Positions 1-10,435 of a stretch of DNA of 29,840 nt are shown in pieces. Positions within the stretch are counted from its first letter, which is position 1, and each line of letters opens with the position of its first letter. This DNA comes from Paraglomus occultum (taxonomy: Eukaryota; Glomeromycota; Glomeromycetes; Paraglomerales; Paraglomeraceae): NCBI GenBank assembly GCA_910592205.1, contig CAJVPJ010000301.1:1-29840 (forward strand), written 5' to 3'. The notes under the pieces are model-generated. The model was given only the letters and a program-made list of their open reading frames with translations, made no database searches and had not been told where the DNA came from. A program made the position numbers and the translations under genes.

Positions 1-1715
1 GTTATGAGGCACATCATTTAAACCCATCATCCGTTCAACATCGAATATGCTATGTAGTATTTTCGAGCGATCCTCGGACGCCTTGGATTGATGTTCAGAC
101 GAAGGAAAGGATGCTTCTAACATTGATTTGAATGCTTTCGATTTATCAGTATTGTATCCGTACTTTTCCATCAAATAGTAAATTTGGAGAGATCAGGCTT
201 CTCTCGTTGCTGTACGCGCCTGGGCTTCAAGAAAATAGAGGAACGTCCTCTGAGTAACTTGTATACCTTCTGACCTCATGTTCAATATTTTTTTCGTACG
301 CTTTTGACAAGGGAAATTCTTCTTCTGATAATCTATTAGCAAATATTTGGAACTGAACTATCGCATTATAATATTGTCTACTCGCACATGGTAATTGTAA
401 GTTATTTACGGAAAAGCTTTCCACTAGTCGGGTCCATGATTCAAAAAAAGCGCTCATGTCTGAGGTTTGTGACCTGTGAGACGGCACACCTAGCCTTTCA
501 TTAACGCCTTCGATACTCTCAACTTCGGCCTTGAGCGCACCGAGATGTGCTTTCATCAGCATCAGCGAGAAGACAAGTTTCGTTCGAAGAGGTGCATCTG
601 ATTCCTTGCTATCTCGCATTTGATTGACTAATGGTAACCACTCACTTACGAGCTTCTCTGTTTCTACGATATTCCCTTGCTCGGCCCAGTAGGCGGCCAG
701 CGTAACAAGTGGATTAGTCAATGGTAAATATTTGGATTCCTCTTTAATTTGCTCGAGCTGTTCCATTGCTCGCGAAATTTGGTATTTTCGTGCAAGTGCC
801 CAAGATTTTTATGACTATTGTAGATTGTCCAGACTGCTCAATCCGTTTGATCACTGAATTAAGGACATTAACATCTTTGCTAGTGCTACTACCCAATGCC
901 TTTTGGAGTGATCAGTACTTTAGCGCAGATCATATCATGCAAATGCATTATCAACTTACACGTAATACGACTTTCCAAATATCTCTGTCATATGGCTCGG
1001 GCACCGTCTGCAAACACTTTTCGGCCAACTTGAACGTAGCTTCAGCTAGTTCTGAATCTTCTAAATTCGGTTGGTCTGAATATGCATATTTCCTTGATTT
1101 TGCGACAAGTGGCTTAGTCAGAATGATAAGGGGGGTAATATTCACGCCGTAATCGGCAATAGTGATTTTAGTTCCGAGAAAAAGAATGAAGTAAAGCATG
1201 CCATAAATATTTATCCATTTTAACTTTTGACGGCACATTTGCACTGGTATCCTCAAGTGGTAAGAGGTCTTGTTTTTTGAAAGTGAGATAATTTTGAACA
1301 AATAAGAATAAGTTTTTTTTGTCGGATAGACATCAAGCGAGAGATCTGTAGCATCTGTGATATGACATTGAGTGCACTCTGAAGGTCTCCTGCCTCCGTA
1401 CAAGCCTGCGGTACAACATGATATACTTTTCTTGTCGGTTGAACGTTTTGTTGCTTCGCCTGAATGAAGGTTGAAGCAACCGACCTTAGATCGGATTTCG
1501 AGATATGATCCAACAAACTCTTCCTGTTTTGCATTCGGAATACCAGTTGGATCAGACACACTGGGTGTGGTTGCAATTGCGGAAACCAATCCCCTTGATT
1601 GCGACAATCCGCTGTAGTAATAATCTGTCCTGAAACGTTTAGAGGATTGTACAAGCCATGAACATGCATTTAAATTTATTCGACACTTTGAATGAAGGAT
1701 TTTGTGACGAATCAT
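1..1715 (-). pseudogene. Decayed PPR (pentatricopeptide repeat) protein gene, partial at left edge
   Basis: The minus strand carries PPR-like helices spread over different frames. A basic, Ser/Arg-rich start (MIRHKILHSKCRINLNACSW, from 1715) looks like a mitochondrial presequence. PPR-type stretches follow: SVASTFIQAKQQNVQPTRK and DLQSALNVISQM near 1480-1350, VYPTKKTYSYLFKI near 1330, LVTLAAYWAEQGNIVETEKL near 700, and GIQVTQRTFLYFLEAQAR near 265-215; coding sense continues to base 1. The reading frame must change at least four times: near 1529 (A-run), near 1350 (TCTC), at 806-810 (A5) and at 288-294 (T7 on the + strand). TGA stops fall in frame at 914-912 and 195-193. A donor-like GTAAGT sits at 959, but no acceptor I tried removes the TGA at 914. 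PPR proteins bind organellar RNA. I read this as a pseudogene; clustered assembly errors are the alternative, though the neighbouring genes are clean. Confidence 0.62.
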
Positions 1716-2082
1716 TTGCTGCTCGATACCTCTCTATAATCACCCCCTATAATAAGTAATGAGTCAGTGATGGCGAAAAAAAAGGGCAGTCACATGGTTA
1801 AGACTGCAGTATGATTGTAATGAGTCCAAAATCGTGTGATTGTGACTAACACTATGAATGGACTGTGTGGGAGGAAAATTACTATGGGACTGAACAAATG
1901 TGTGACTGTATGGTATGGGAGGTCGATTTTGCTACGTGTATGTTTTGCGAGTGTGACCAATACTTTTTTTGGCTACATGTGTAACTTCCAAGCAGCGAAA
2001 ATTGTGGCGTATGTTCACACAGACCTTCGTTACCTTTCTACAATCCAAACTTCCTCGGCAGACACTATCTCGTAATTCAGAA
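1716..2082. promoter_or_regulatory. Spacer between the PPR remnant and sde2 (shared divergent upstream region)
   Basis: This 367-base gap separates two divergent starts, so it should hold both promoters. No clear TATA box is visible on the sde2 side. It contains several loose copies of TGTGACT/TGTGTGACTG and GTATGGGAGG between about 1826 and 1960. Small open frames here (for example 1836-2075) overlap the sde2 leader and look like chance frames. Confidence 0.4.
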
Positions 2083-3050
2083 ATGTCTTACGGCCAAGTT
2101 ATTATAAATTTATTTGGTGGTCGTTCACCACTATGTTTTACAGTCCCTTCCGATGTCTTGATTCAACAGGTCAAAGCCGAGGTGGAATTGCGAACAGCAA
2201 TACCTATTGCTGAACAGCGATTTACGACACTAGGGGGAAAACCATTCGAGGACAACGCATCTGTCTTCCAGGGAAGTAACAATGAGTTTGTTACTCTGAA
2301 TTTAAGCTTGGGGCTGTTGGGTGGAAAGGGTGGGTTTGGGAGCATGTTGAGAGCTCAAGGTGGTAAAATGGCTAGTCAGAAGACGACCAACTTTGAAGCA
2401 TGTAGAGATCTCAATGGACGCCGTTTACGGACTATTAAAGAGGCTAAAAGGTAAGTTTTATTGACTGCCAGAGAGAAAGATGAATGTTAGTAAATTCTAT
2501 TGTCCACGTAAGTAACATGGTCGATATAATCGTAGGTTGGCTGATTATCTTGAAAAAGAGCCAGAACGTAAACGGGCAAGGGAGGAGAAAATTCGGAAGA
2601 AGATAGATGAGGGCTTACAAGAGCATCCGGCTAAGAAGAGTCGTTTTGACGATAATAAGTATCTACGAGATAGCCAAGAAATTATTGAAAACGTTAAAAA
2701 TACAGTTGCTGAAGGTAGGTTACAACACACTTTTAATAATTTAGGTGTCTTCGATTTTGAGTTTATCGCATCAATTAATATGCTGATTTCTGTCATTTTA
2801 TCATTGTCAAGTGATGAAATCAAAAAAATCGGCTTCGCAGTCTTCAAAGAAACAGACCATATCTGCGTTGACAATGTGGGATGATGTATCGGATGATGCC
2901 TCTGACGATTCTTCTGATGATGCCTCCGATGATGCCGGCGGCAATGATGTCTCGGGTAACGGTGGTAGCGATGAAGTTTCGGCCGATGAGTCCGAAGCAG
3001 AGACTAGTTGTTCTGATTATTCAAACTCTCGCGAAAGCAGCAGCGAGTAA
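2083..3050 (+). CDS. sde2: Sde2 splicing regulator, ubiquitin-fold precursor
   Basis: Three exons, 2083-2450, 2536-2714 and 2812-3050, give 261 aa; introns are GTAAGT..TAG (85 nt) and GTAGGT..AAG (97 nt). Residues 1 to about 81 form a ubiquitin-like domain ending in [20 protein letters not shown]. In characterised Sde2 proteins a deubiquitinase cuts between GG and KGG, and the freed C-terminal part, starting with Lys, joins the spliceosome to help excise particular introns; in animals Sde2 also has replication-stress roles. Gly80-Gly81-Lys82-Gly83-Gly84 matches that site. Next come the family signature ([20 protein letters not shown]), a charged helix rich in [13 protein letters not shown], and a Ser/Asp-rich acidic tail with repeated SDDASDD units. 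I start at 2083 because the ubiquitin fold begins there; upstream in-frame ATGs lack family-like sequence. AATAAA lies at 3127-3132. Family call is secure; the cut site is inferred from the motif. Confidence 0.93.
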
Positions 3051-4297
3051 CAGCCCATGAGGTATTAACATCGAGTGCACTCGGATGAAAATGTTATCTA
3101 GGTAGATTTATGTATTATTTATGGAAAATAAACTAATTGGGGGTACAGATCCCGTTACGTTAATTATACAATCACGATGAGATGGCATATTTTTGGGACT
3201 TGTAACTTGATTGACAGATTCGTATGCTAAATCACGTTCTACTCCTTCAAAAACCAACAGAATCAAGTTCCCAGAGATGACAGTCTCGTCCCCCGGTTAC
3301 CTTTGTTTCCTATTGCATTTGATGCAAAATTTGGGGTAGCGGTATTAACTTATCCACGCAGTGCGGTTCGGTGGTTACCATCTACCCTCATCAAATTGGG
3401 CGACCGTCGGGGGCAACTATGATTGTGATTGTATTGTTTCTCTCCTTGCTGTCACAACATAGGTAAACAATCCGTCATTAAACTATTATTCTTCTTTTGT
3501 ATAATGCGCAATAAAATAACCCCTCATCTACATCCAGTTGACAGTATAAAACCCGTCATTTAATCAGACAGCGGTTGTTGTTGTTTTTTTCATATTGGTA
3601 AACAATCGTACTAAAGCAGTCCATTATCAATCTAGTTTTCAAACAAAAGATTAGACCAGTCCCTTCTTAAACAACTTGATATTTTAGTTTCCCAATCAAT
3701 TTTTAAATTCTGACTCAAGTCGGGTTACATTAAGACAGTTGAGCGAATCAAATCGTTGCATGGACAGTGCAAAAACCATGATTGTTCAGCAAACTTTGTC
3801 TGTACGTGCGAAGAATTATTCGAAATCACTAGTAAAGATTTCGAAACTTATCACTGAAACGGTTGGTTATTAGATATCAACTGTCGGAGACATGACACAC
3901 GTCATAATACGGTCGGGTATGCAATGTATCATTTATTCGTAATTGGAAACCTTTTTACATACAGATTCGATAATATATTATTGTCCATAATGACAATACG
4001 AGTATATTATCAACTGACTGACACCACACATCCACACATCCCACACCCACACCCACACCCCCACCCCCCACACTCACTACCCACGCAATCAAATGCCATT
4101 TGTTAATATCAATAGTGAATGAGTATATTACATACGTGATGACAAATGTCTGTCAAACAATCCCAAGAAGCCCGTGGCATCAAATATCATGTGTGATAAC
4201 CAACCAAACATTTACGCTGGAATACATCACTTGATCAAATAAACCGAACAAATCACCGAGAATCAGATGCTGTTCATCCTCATCGCTCAGTCCAGTC
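3051..4297. other. Intergenic region between convergent sde2 and cyclin genes
   Basis: About 1.25 kb between two 3' ends. No convincing gene was found on either strand. The sde2 poly(A) signal is at 3127-3132. GGTAAACAATC occurs twice (near 3462 and 3597), as does CGTCATTWAA (near 3473 and 3555); this may be a very old repeat, but no terminal inverted repeats are visible. A CA/CCCACA tract lies at 4021-4077. Confidence 0.5.
4021..4077. repeat. CA/CCCACA-rich simple repeat
   Basis: The + strand is almost pure A and C here, with irregular CACAC, CCCACA and CCCCCAC units. It is a degenerate microsatellite and lies downstream of both flanking genes. Confidence 0.85.
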
Positions 4298-7045
4298 TCA
4301 ATATCCCTCCACACTCTTAACTCGCTTTCGCATCATATAATCTGTATCCCCACATAGATCCTTGTCTTCGACATCGCGCCTTCGTTTCTTCCCAAATAAA
4401 CGTCTTTCGTGGTCTTCTAACTGCGTGATTTCTCCATCTTCCGGAGTCTCGCTTTGTGTACTCGAGAGTGTGCGATTTATAGGAGGTTGAAAGGGGAGGG
4501 GCCTAAAGTTGGTATTCTTGCAATTGATGTCTCTAATATACTTGTAATCGATACTTCTATTAACAGCATTTTTGTAATTGCCGTTCCTACTATATCTGTG
4601 ATCGATACCTCTATGAATTGCATCTTGGTAATTGCCATCTCTAATATTATTCTTGTCATATCCATCTCTATAATAATAATTTTTCATTGAAGTGTCTTTG
4701 CGAACGTCCTCTCTCTGGCCGGCATCATCCTTACTTGCGATCCCTTGATATCCATTCTTCTGACTATCTTTCCAACCATCAAATTTCTGATTATATCCAT
4801 TAACGGTCACCGCATTTCCCGTAGACAAATAACCGTCTCTCACCGTAAAGTTCTCTCTTACATAAACATTCCTCGGGTGACCATCTGTCATATACCCATC
4901 TCTCATATCACTAGCCCTCGACCGCCCATCCTTCAAGTATCCATCCGAAGCTCTTCGTTCCCTCTGATTTGCCCCATTCCTTTCCGAAATTTGTTCCCTC
5001 CTCCCTCCGTCTCCCTGCGATATCATACATGGCGTATCTATAAATCCATTCTCCTTTCGCTTTTGTTGCATAATCTACAAATATAGTCCATAGTTAGATA
5101 TTCTACTGTATTAAGTTAGATACTATAATAATCATATACACCATCGATGGTAAAGTATAAGATAAAGCACAGATTAAGATTGAGCAGAGTTGTTTTGGAG
5201 CGAGGGAGAGTGGGATGGCTAGAGCACAGATGGAAGAGACAGAGTATAGAGAGAGAGAGTAAAAGAGACAAAAAGTGCAGAGGAAGAATGAGGGGCACAG
5301 ACAGACAATAAACACAACACAGACAAACAGAGAGTATATAGTTCCAATTGAAGACATAAAGTTTATCTGAATCGGAATCACGAAAGTCACCTGAATTTCC
5401 TTGGCTATCTCTGGCTGTATTTTATACTGTTCAAGAATCATCTCTGCCGCATCTAGAGAAAATAGTTCAATCAATGTCGATAATATTTATATGAACGAAC
5501 ACATTATTTAAAAGACGTTCTTTACCTGCGACTTTTTGTATGTCATTATTAAGGATCGACCACCAGACTTTCCCATGGTTGGGGTCGTCATTCAAGTCGA
5601 TGTTCGACAGCTTTGCAGACAGATAAAGCGCTGCACTTGCGATTGTTTGTGGCGTATGGATAAGGCAGAGGGGTGTACGCAAGCTATATGACAAGTACGT
5701 CAGTGAATATGATAGATCATGTTTTCAATGCGAAATGTAATTTGTATTAACATACCTATCGTTCACTAAACACCAGGCTTGCACAGCAAGAAGCCTCGCT
5801 GTTTCTCTGCTTTGAACTAGAGAATTGGTTAAAAGAAAAAGGTTAGGCAACATATCTAACGGACCAAACTAATTGAAATCCCAGCTTTTTGATCAATATT
5901 TTTCACCGTCATTTCAGACGTCCTTTAACAACCAAACGCATTAATTAATCTACTTCTTCATCGTGTATTCTTGCCAAATTGATACCATGGGTGGACCAAG
6001 ACGATTTAATATATCGATAAGCCTAACCTTTCAGTTCTCGAGCATATCTCAAAAGCAACACATACGGATGCTCAACATTGAAATCGAAACATAATTGTGC
6101 TAAAACGATCGGCTCCTTGGAACGTATTGTTCCAGCCCACTTTTCAAACTCCTTTGGAAAGGAAAAATTCGATACAAGAAGACATGAGTAGGCGGAAATT
6201 CGTAATGCGGGAGCTACGGCTATTATTATGTCTGTATAACAAACGACGCTCTATATTCGACTAATAAATTAATCCTTTCATCGATTTACCAGACATATAT
6301 TACTCATCGAAACTTACCGCTCGATTTTCGAAGCGGTCGTTCTTCTGTGCTTTCTTTGCACACGCAGTTGCAACGTCAGCCAGTTTGCGATTGCTTTCTT
6401 CAGATTTGCAGGCCAGGAACAAACATGTTCCGCCAATGTCCTATAGACGAGAGGAGAGAGAAAATGGGAATGGTATTATTCTTAGATAAAAAGACAGGAA
6501 ATTTATGCGAATGGTGCCAAGTCGATCGAAAAAACCATTATTCAGAGCCGAATACGCAAATCTTTCTCAATTGTAACGTGGGTATCGCTCTTGTCAAAGA
6601 CTTACGTAATGGTGGTGTTTGGCTAGTGACTGTCTCATGTAAAACCTATGTAAGTACGTAGTGGCAGTCGCTATCGTCGGTTGTGGTCTAGTGTCATTAA
6701 GGACATTTATAATAATTAATCTTTCTCTTTAAAGCTTCGTTAAACCTTCTCATAATTCTATTTAAAAGGATACAGCTTCAGCTCGTACGCACATTCTACA
6801 ATAAACTTCACTCCTTTACATCGTCTCGCCATCTCTTCTTCTTTTGAGATTCCGTCAGATCTCGAGGGTGTACGGTTTAAATCGCTTTTATTAAACCGCC
6901 ATTGGTTTGCAAAGACCTCCCTATTCGTATGCGAAGATGGATGTCGATTGTTGTAGTGGTTATTTGAAAAATGGTTATTCGGAACATGGTTATGGTTGTG
7001 AGTATGGTGTGATTGCGATACTTGATGGTAGTGTGTAGAGGCCAT
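4298..7045 (-). CDS. P-TEFb/CTD-kinase type cyclin (cyclin K/T, Pch1-like)
   Basis: Eight exons (7045-6774, 6687-6606, 6440-6318, 6151-6028, 5804-5756, 5683-5526, 5452-5391, 5074-4298) give 548 aa. Order: a His/Asn-rich start (11 His in residues 1-42); the family entry WRFNKSDLNRTPSRSDGIS; cyclin box 1 with LPQPTIATATTYLHRFYMRQ and DIGGTCLFLACKSEESNRKL; cyclin box 2 with EPIVLAQLCFDFNVEHPY and TPQTIASAALYLSAKL; then a hydrophilic tail (291-548) rich in RDGY, with 18-residue repeats and a basic end (KKRRR, RKR) that could be a nuclear signal. Such cyclins activate Cdk9/Cdk12-type kinases that phosphorylate the RNA polymerase II tail during elongation. The family fit is strong through both boxes; whether the partner is Cdk9 or Cdk12 cannot be told. 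Exon 2 is small (82 nt) but carries the HRFY helix, which makes it necessary. Confidence 0.9.
4505..4642 (-). repeat. 54-bp tandem repeat coding 18-residue units in the cyclin tail
   Basis: Two consecutive full units and one broken unit: RDGNYQDAIHRGIDHRYS, then RNGNYKNAVNRSIDYKYI, then RDINCKNTNF. The bases keep a 54-nt period, and the differences are spread through the units. The repeat is in frame inside the last exon, so copy number can change without breaking the protein. Confidence 0.75.
5195..5339. repeat. Purine-rich low-complexity tract inside the last cyclin intron
   Basis: The + strand is a long run of A and G with GAGAGAGAG cores and CAGACAGACA-type units. It fills most of the 316-nt intron at 5075-5390, which is the longest in the gene. 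On the sense (minus) strand it is a pyrimidine-rich tract upstream of the acceptor. Confidence 0.7.
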
Positions 7046-7886
7046 TATGAGAAGAAATGAGATGATATGGTGGGTACTTGTGATGTATAACAGGGACCAC
7101 AGTTATTAATGTGAAGATTTGCCTTCATGAAAGTTGTTGAGCTCAGACTTGTAGCGAGAAATTACTTCAACATTGTCTCGATTCCATGGTTGATCGGAGT
7201 GATGCGATTGGTTATTTCAAACGAAGACGGGGGGTTGGTTCGAGCGTCGAGTCATTCATTCGTCATTACACCCATTTTTTTTTTAAAAAAAAATAAACCA
7301 ACATTTGGAGACTTGCAAGTAAGTCGATACGATACGTAAATGCAAATCCAATTCATTCTCGTATGATTGTCTTTATATTTCTGATCAACGGTCAAGCAAT
7401 AAACATTCCAATTATAATACAGGAATATAAACCAGGTCCGGTGACACTCATGTTTTCAGAATCCGTAGAAATTAAATAAATAATTTGAATGCTTGCAACG
7501 TGTTTATCAATTTATCGTTTTGTATATCTATTGCATTTGCCAACAGATTCGTATTAATAAGAATAGAAGCGATTCATTACAACGACCTTATCTTGTAGAA
7601 AAAAACGAGTGTTTGACAGACATTAGTTTAAGCGCGTCTTTTCATCGTGATTAAACCTTATTTTATGTCAAAGATGTTGAAGCGCAACTTAAGGTTAAGC
7701 GTTATGGTTTGCAATCAAACACATGAAGATAAAAGACGTGTTAATATTTCCAGATGTAGCAACTAAAATTGAAAAAGTGAAAGAAAAAAAAGGGCAAATC
7801 ATCTGCAACCTCATGATTGATCAGATCACCCGCATCCATGCATTCACTCTTAAACCTGTCAACCTTATATTCGCCTTTAAGTTATA
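7046..7886. promoter_or_regulatory. Divergent promoter region, cyclin / TMX2-like
   Basis: 841 bases separate two divergent starts and must hold both promoters. There are a T9/A9 palindromic run near 7275-7294 and several AATAAA-like strings, but no clear TATA box at a usual distance from either start. No coding frame here has family-like sequence. Confidence 0.4.
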
Positions 7887-9165
7887 ATGGCACCACTATC
7901 GGAATTACGCCAGCGTCTTCTACTTCCATATTACTTAATAAACTTCTGTTTCTGTTTAATTTTCTTTGTGATAAGATACATTCCAGCATTATGTGAATCC
8001 AATTTTGATTTGAGCCTAAGCGTAAGTCAAAGCTATGCATGAAGCAACTTTGAAAGTAGTATTCGATCATGCTCTCAGTATGGCCCTCTCGTCATTTCAA
8101 TACTTTGTGTTAGAAAGTCCAGTTAGCTTACTTTGAATTCTCTCCATTAATTAGCCACCAGAAGGAAGATTATATGGAACATTATTATTCCTCTTGGTAA
8201 TAAAATACCGCTCGGCCGCGAGTGCAGAAGAATTCTTATCCATTTTATTTTTATACGGGAAGCTGTACAACATTGCTATGTTTTATTGGTATGGAAAGAC
8301 GCTCGTGGCTATTGCGTACGCTGTTGTGTGGGGAGGTAAAAGTCTTTTTTAGAGAACTTTGTTTCTTTCACTTTGACTGCAATTTGATTCTATAATATTA
8401 ATCTGCGGACCTGGCTGCTAGGGCTATGTCCTAATCGCATGCAATTCATTAACCCTCTTTCATTTTGTTCTCTCTGTCGAAAACAGGCCTCTTTACGTTC
8501 TTTCCACAACCAACCTACCAAGGACCGACAAAAATAGTCTCTCTTTCCGCCGAAGATCTAAGTGAAATAGAACGAAATCGATTTGAAATCGAAGATGGTC
8601 CAATTGGGACAAGAACGAGGCTGGGCAGGGGTAAGGCAAAACAAGAAGACCTATACTGGGTAGTGTTTTTCTATACCACATGGAATCCAGCATCATTAAA
8701 CTTTGAGTATGTCGTCGCGAGGGCGTCAATGATGTAAGTATTCAGTCGACGGTAACATTGAACAAATGACGTTGTCAGAAGCTGAATCAAATTCGAGGAT
8801 TCTTACGCTCCGTCCTTTCCACCATCACCATGACTAGTTATACATCACCATCGTTGCGTTTCGGCAAGATAGATCTCGACAAATATCCTGCCCTATCTAC
8901 AGATTACTCTGTGTCCCTTTCTCCTACTTCCCTTGATCTCCCAACCCTGGTACTGCTTAAAAATGGAAGAGAAATCAAAAGGTTGCCAGTAAAGTCGGAA
9001 GAATATCAAACTGGAGAGGGGAGCGAAGATAAGACTGGAAAGGGCGCCGGAGAAGTGAGCAAGAATAAGACACTAAGAAATGTCAGAGAAACTTGGGATC
9101 GATTAGGATGGGATCGGAGTTTGGTAAGGACAGAATGGACAAAGGAACAGTTTAGACAAACATAG
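7887..9165 (+). CDS. TMX2-like ER membrane thioredoxin-fold protein without CxxC
   Basis: Four exons, 7887-8021, 8155-8335, 8487-8733 and 8838-9165, give 296 aa. The N-terminal half has hydrophobic segments near residues 14-36, 50-65 and 85-115, placed as in animal TMX2. The C-terminal half is a thioredoxin fold: a strand with YWVVFFYTTWNPASLNFEYV, then RFGKIDLDKYPALSTDYSV, then the cis-proline strand LDLPTLVLLKNGREIKRLP. The active-site position reads WNPA with no cysteine, so it is unlikely to be a dithiol oxidoreductase; human TMX2 also departs from the classic motif. In animals TMX2 sits at ER-mitochondria contacts. The C-terminus is charged and shows no KKxx retrieval signal. The last intron is fixed by alignment: acceptor AG at 8836-8837 joins the FEYVVARASM helix to YTSPSLRFGKID in frame. 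Function in fungi is inferred. Confidence 0.85.
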
Positions 9166-10435
9166 AGAAAGGCGCAGATATGTGTTTTGAGTTTACAATC
9201 AGTGAACTGTCGAATTACGATTAATGACTCACGCACTAATTCACCTCTTATAGCAATCGGTTATCTCGGCCTTTAATTTAGAATCAATTTCCAAAAGTAA
9301 TAAATCCCAATAATAACTACAAGCCCAATTAAGAGGCACCGTTTTGTTTGTGATTATTTGGGAGCCGATTTGTGTTTTCGGTTTCGCGTTTTGGAATGGA
9401 ATGGTCGATCGACTGCTCTCGCAAACTTTTCCTTCTCCCGATGATCACAAAATGTCTCCATTAGATACAGCATTGTATGATTATATATAAATAGAGTGGA
9501 GTGGTTATTGAGAACGAAATCTTGGATTAAATTTGACACTAGCGTATGGACATAGTTGCTAACTTTTGATGTTACGCGTTCAAAATTTTCTTACAGTGCC
9601 TTTTTCAGTCATGTGTTTACGAGCTGTTGGGAGTTGGCAAATATAAATATGCTTGATCGATTCACAAAATTTATTGTAAAGAAATAATTGTTAGAATAAC
9701 TGTTTGGTTTCATACTAATATTATTAATAAAGTATTGTGATGTTTTCTGGTTGTTCTATATTATTTAATTTCCATCAATCAATTTTTGAACACTGGTTGG
9801 TTAAATGGACTTACCCATTGAGTCAAGAGGATAATTCCCGCAATTTCTTTTAAATCTAAGCACATTCGTGCTGTGGCTTGAAAGATTCGAACCCTGAAAA
9901 GGTACTGTGGCGTTATGATCGACTTGAATTTCTGAATTTCTGTCTGCAAAAATGTTCCAGCTATTACAAGTTTATCGCCATGCCTGTTCCATTCGAAGCG
10001 CTTATTCCATTAGGTGACGTTACGAAACAGTCAAATTAAAACTATCATGGGCACATAAATTGACGCATGACTATGCAATATCGTTTACAATAATATTAGG
10101 CATTGTATCTGCCATGTTTGCAGTGACAGGCAGTTTACTAACTCTATCGAAGACGTATCTTAGAAATGAAGGAAAGGTAATATGGAAAATCTGACACTGA
10201 TGGCGGGTGGATTATTTTAGAAATTGCAGACAGTTGCGAGAGGAGCTTTAAGACAGAGAGGTAAGGAACTCGAGTCAAGAACTGGTTATTATGTAAAATA
10301 GAAAGGGAGAGACATATTTTGAGTCGGTGAGGAAAGAGTAAGGTTTTGTTGAACGCGTACACATTTTACAAAGTAATTGAATGACGTTGCTAACATTCGT
10401 ATATTTGGGGGGGTTTTTTTTTTGCTGATAGGTTG
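9166..10435. other. Intergenic region, no gene seen
   Basis: 1.27 kb of AT-rich sequence. Frames of 60-70 codons on the minus strand lack family-like sequence and plausible splice partners. A G7T10 run at 10407-10423 sits just before the micro-gene. A TTCGAACCC string near 9887 resembles a tRNA T-loop but has no pairing arms. Confidence 0.4.

Noticed and set aside
1836-2075. 79-codon open frame upstream of sde2
   Set aside because: It lies in the sde2 leader and promoter, overlaps its start in another frame, and has no family-like sequence.
4454-4690. Open frame on the + strand across the cyclin tail, Ile/Val-rich with repeats
   Set aside because: It is the antisense shadow of the 54-bp repeat in the cyclin gene.
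6538-6540. TAA in frame with the cyclin coding sequence, first read as a nonsense mutation
   Set aside because: A better model uses exon 2 at 6687-6606, which restores the HRFY cyclin helix; the TAA then lies in the 165-nt intron 2.
9880-9900. TTCGAACCC string resembling a tRNA T-loop on the minus strand
   Set aside because: The flanking bases cannot form a T-stem or an acceptor stem.
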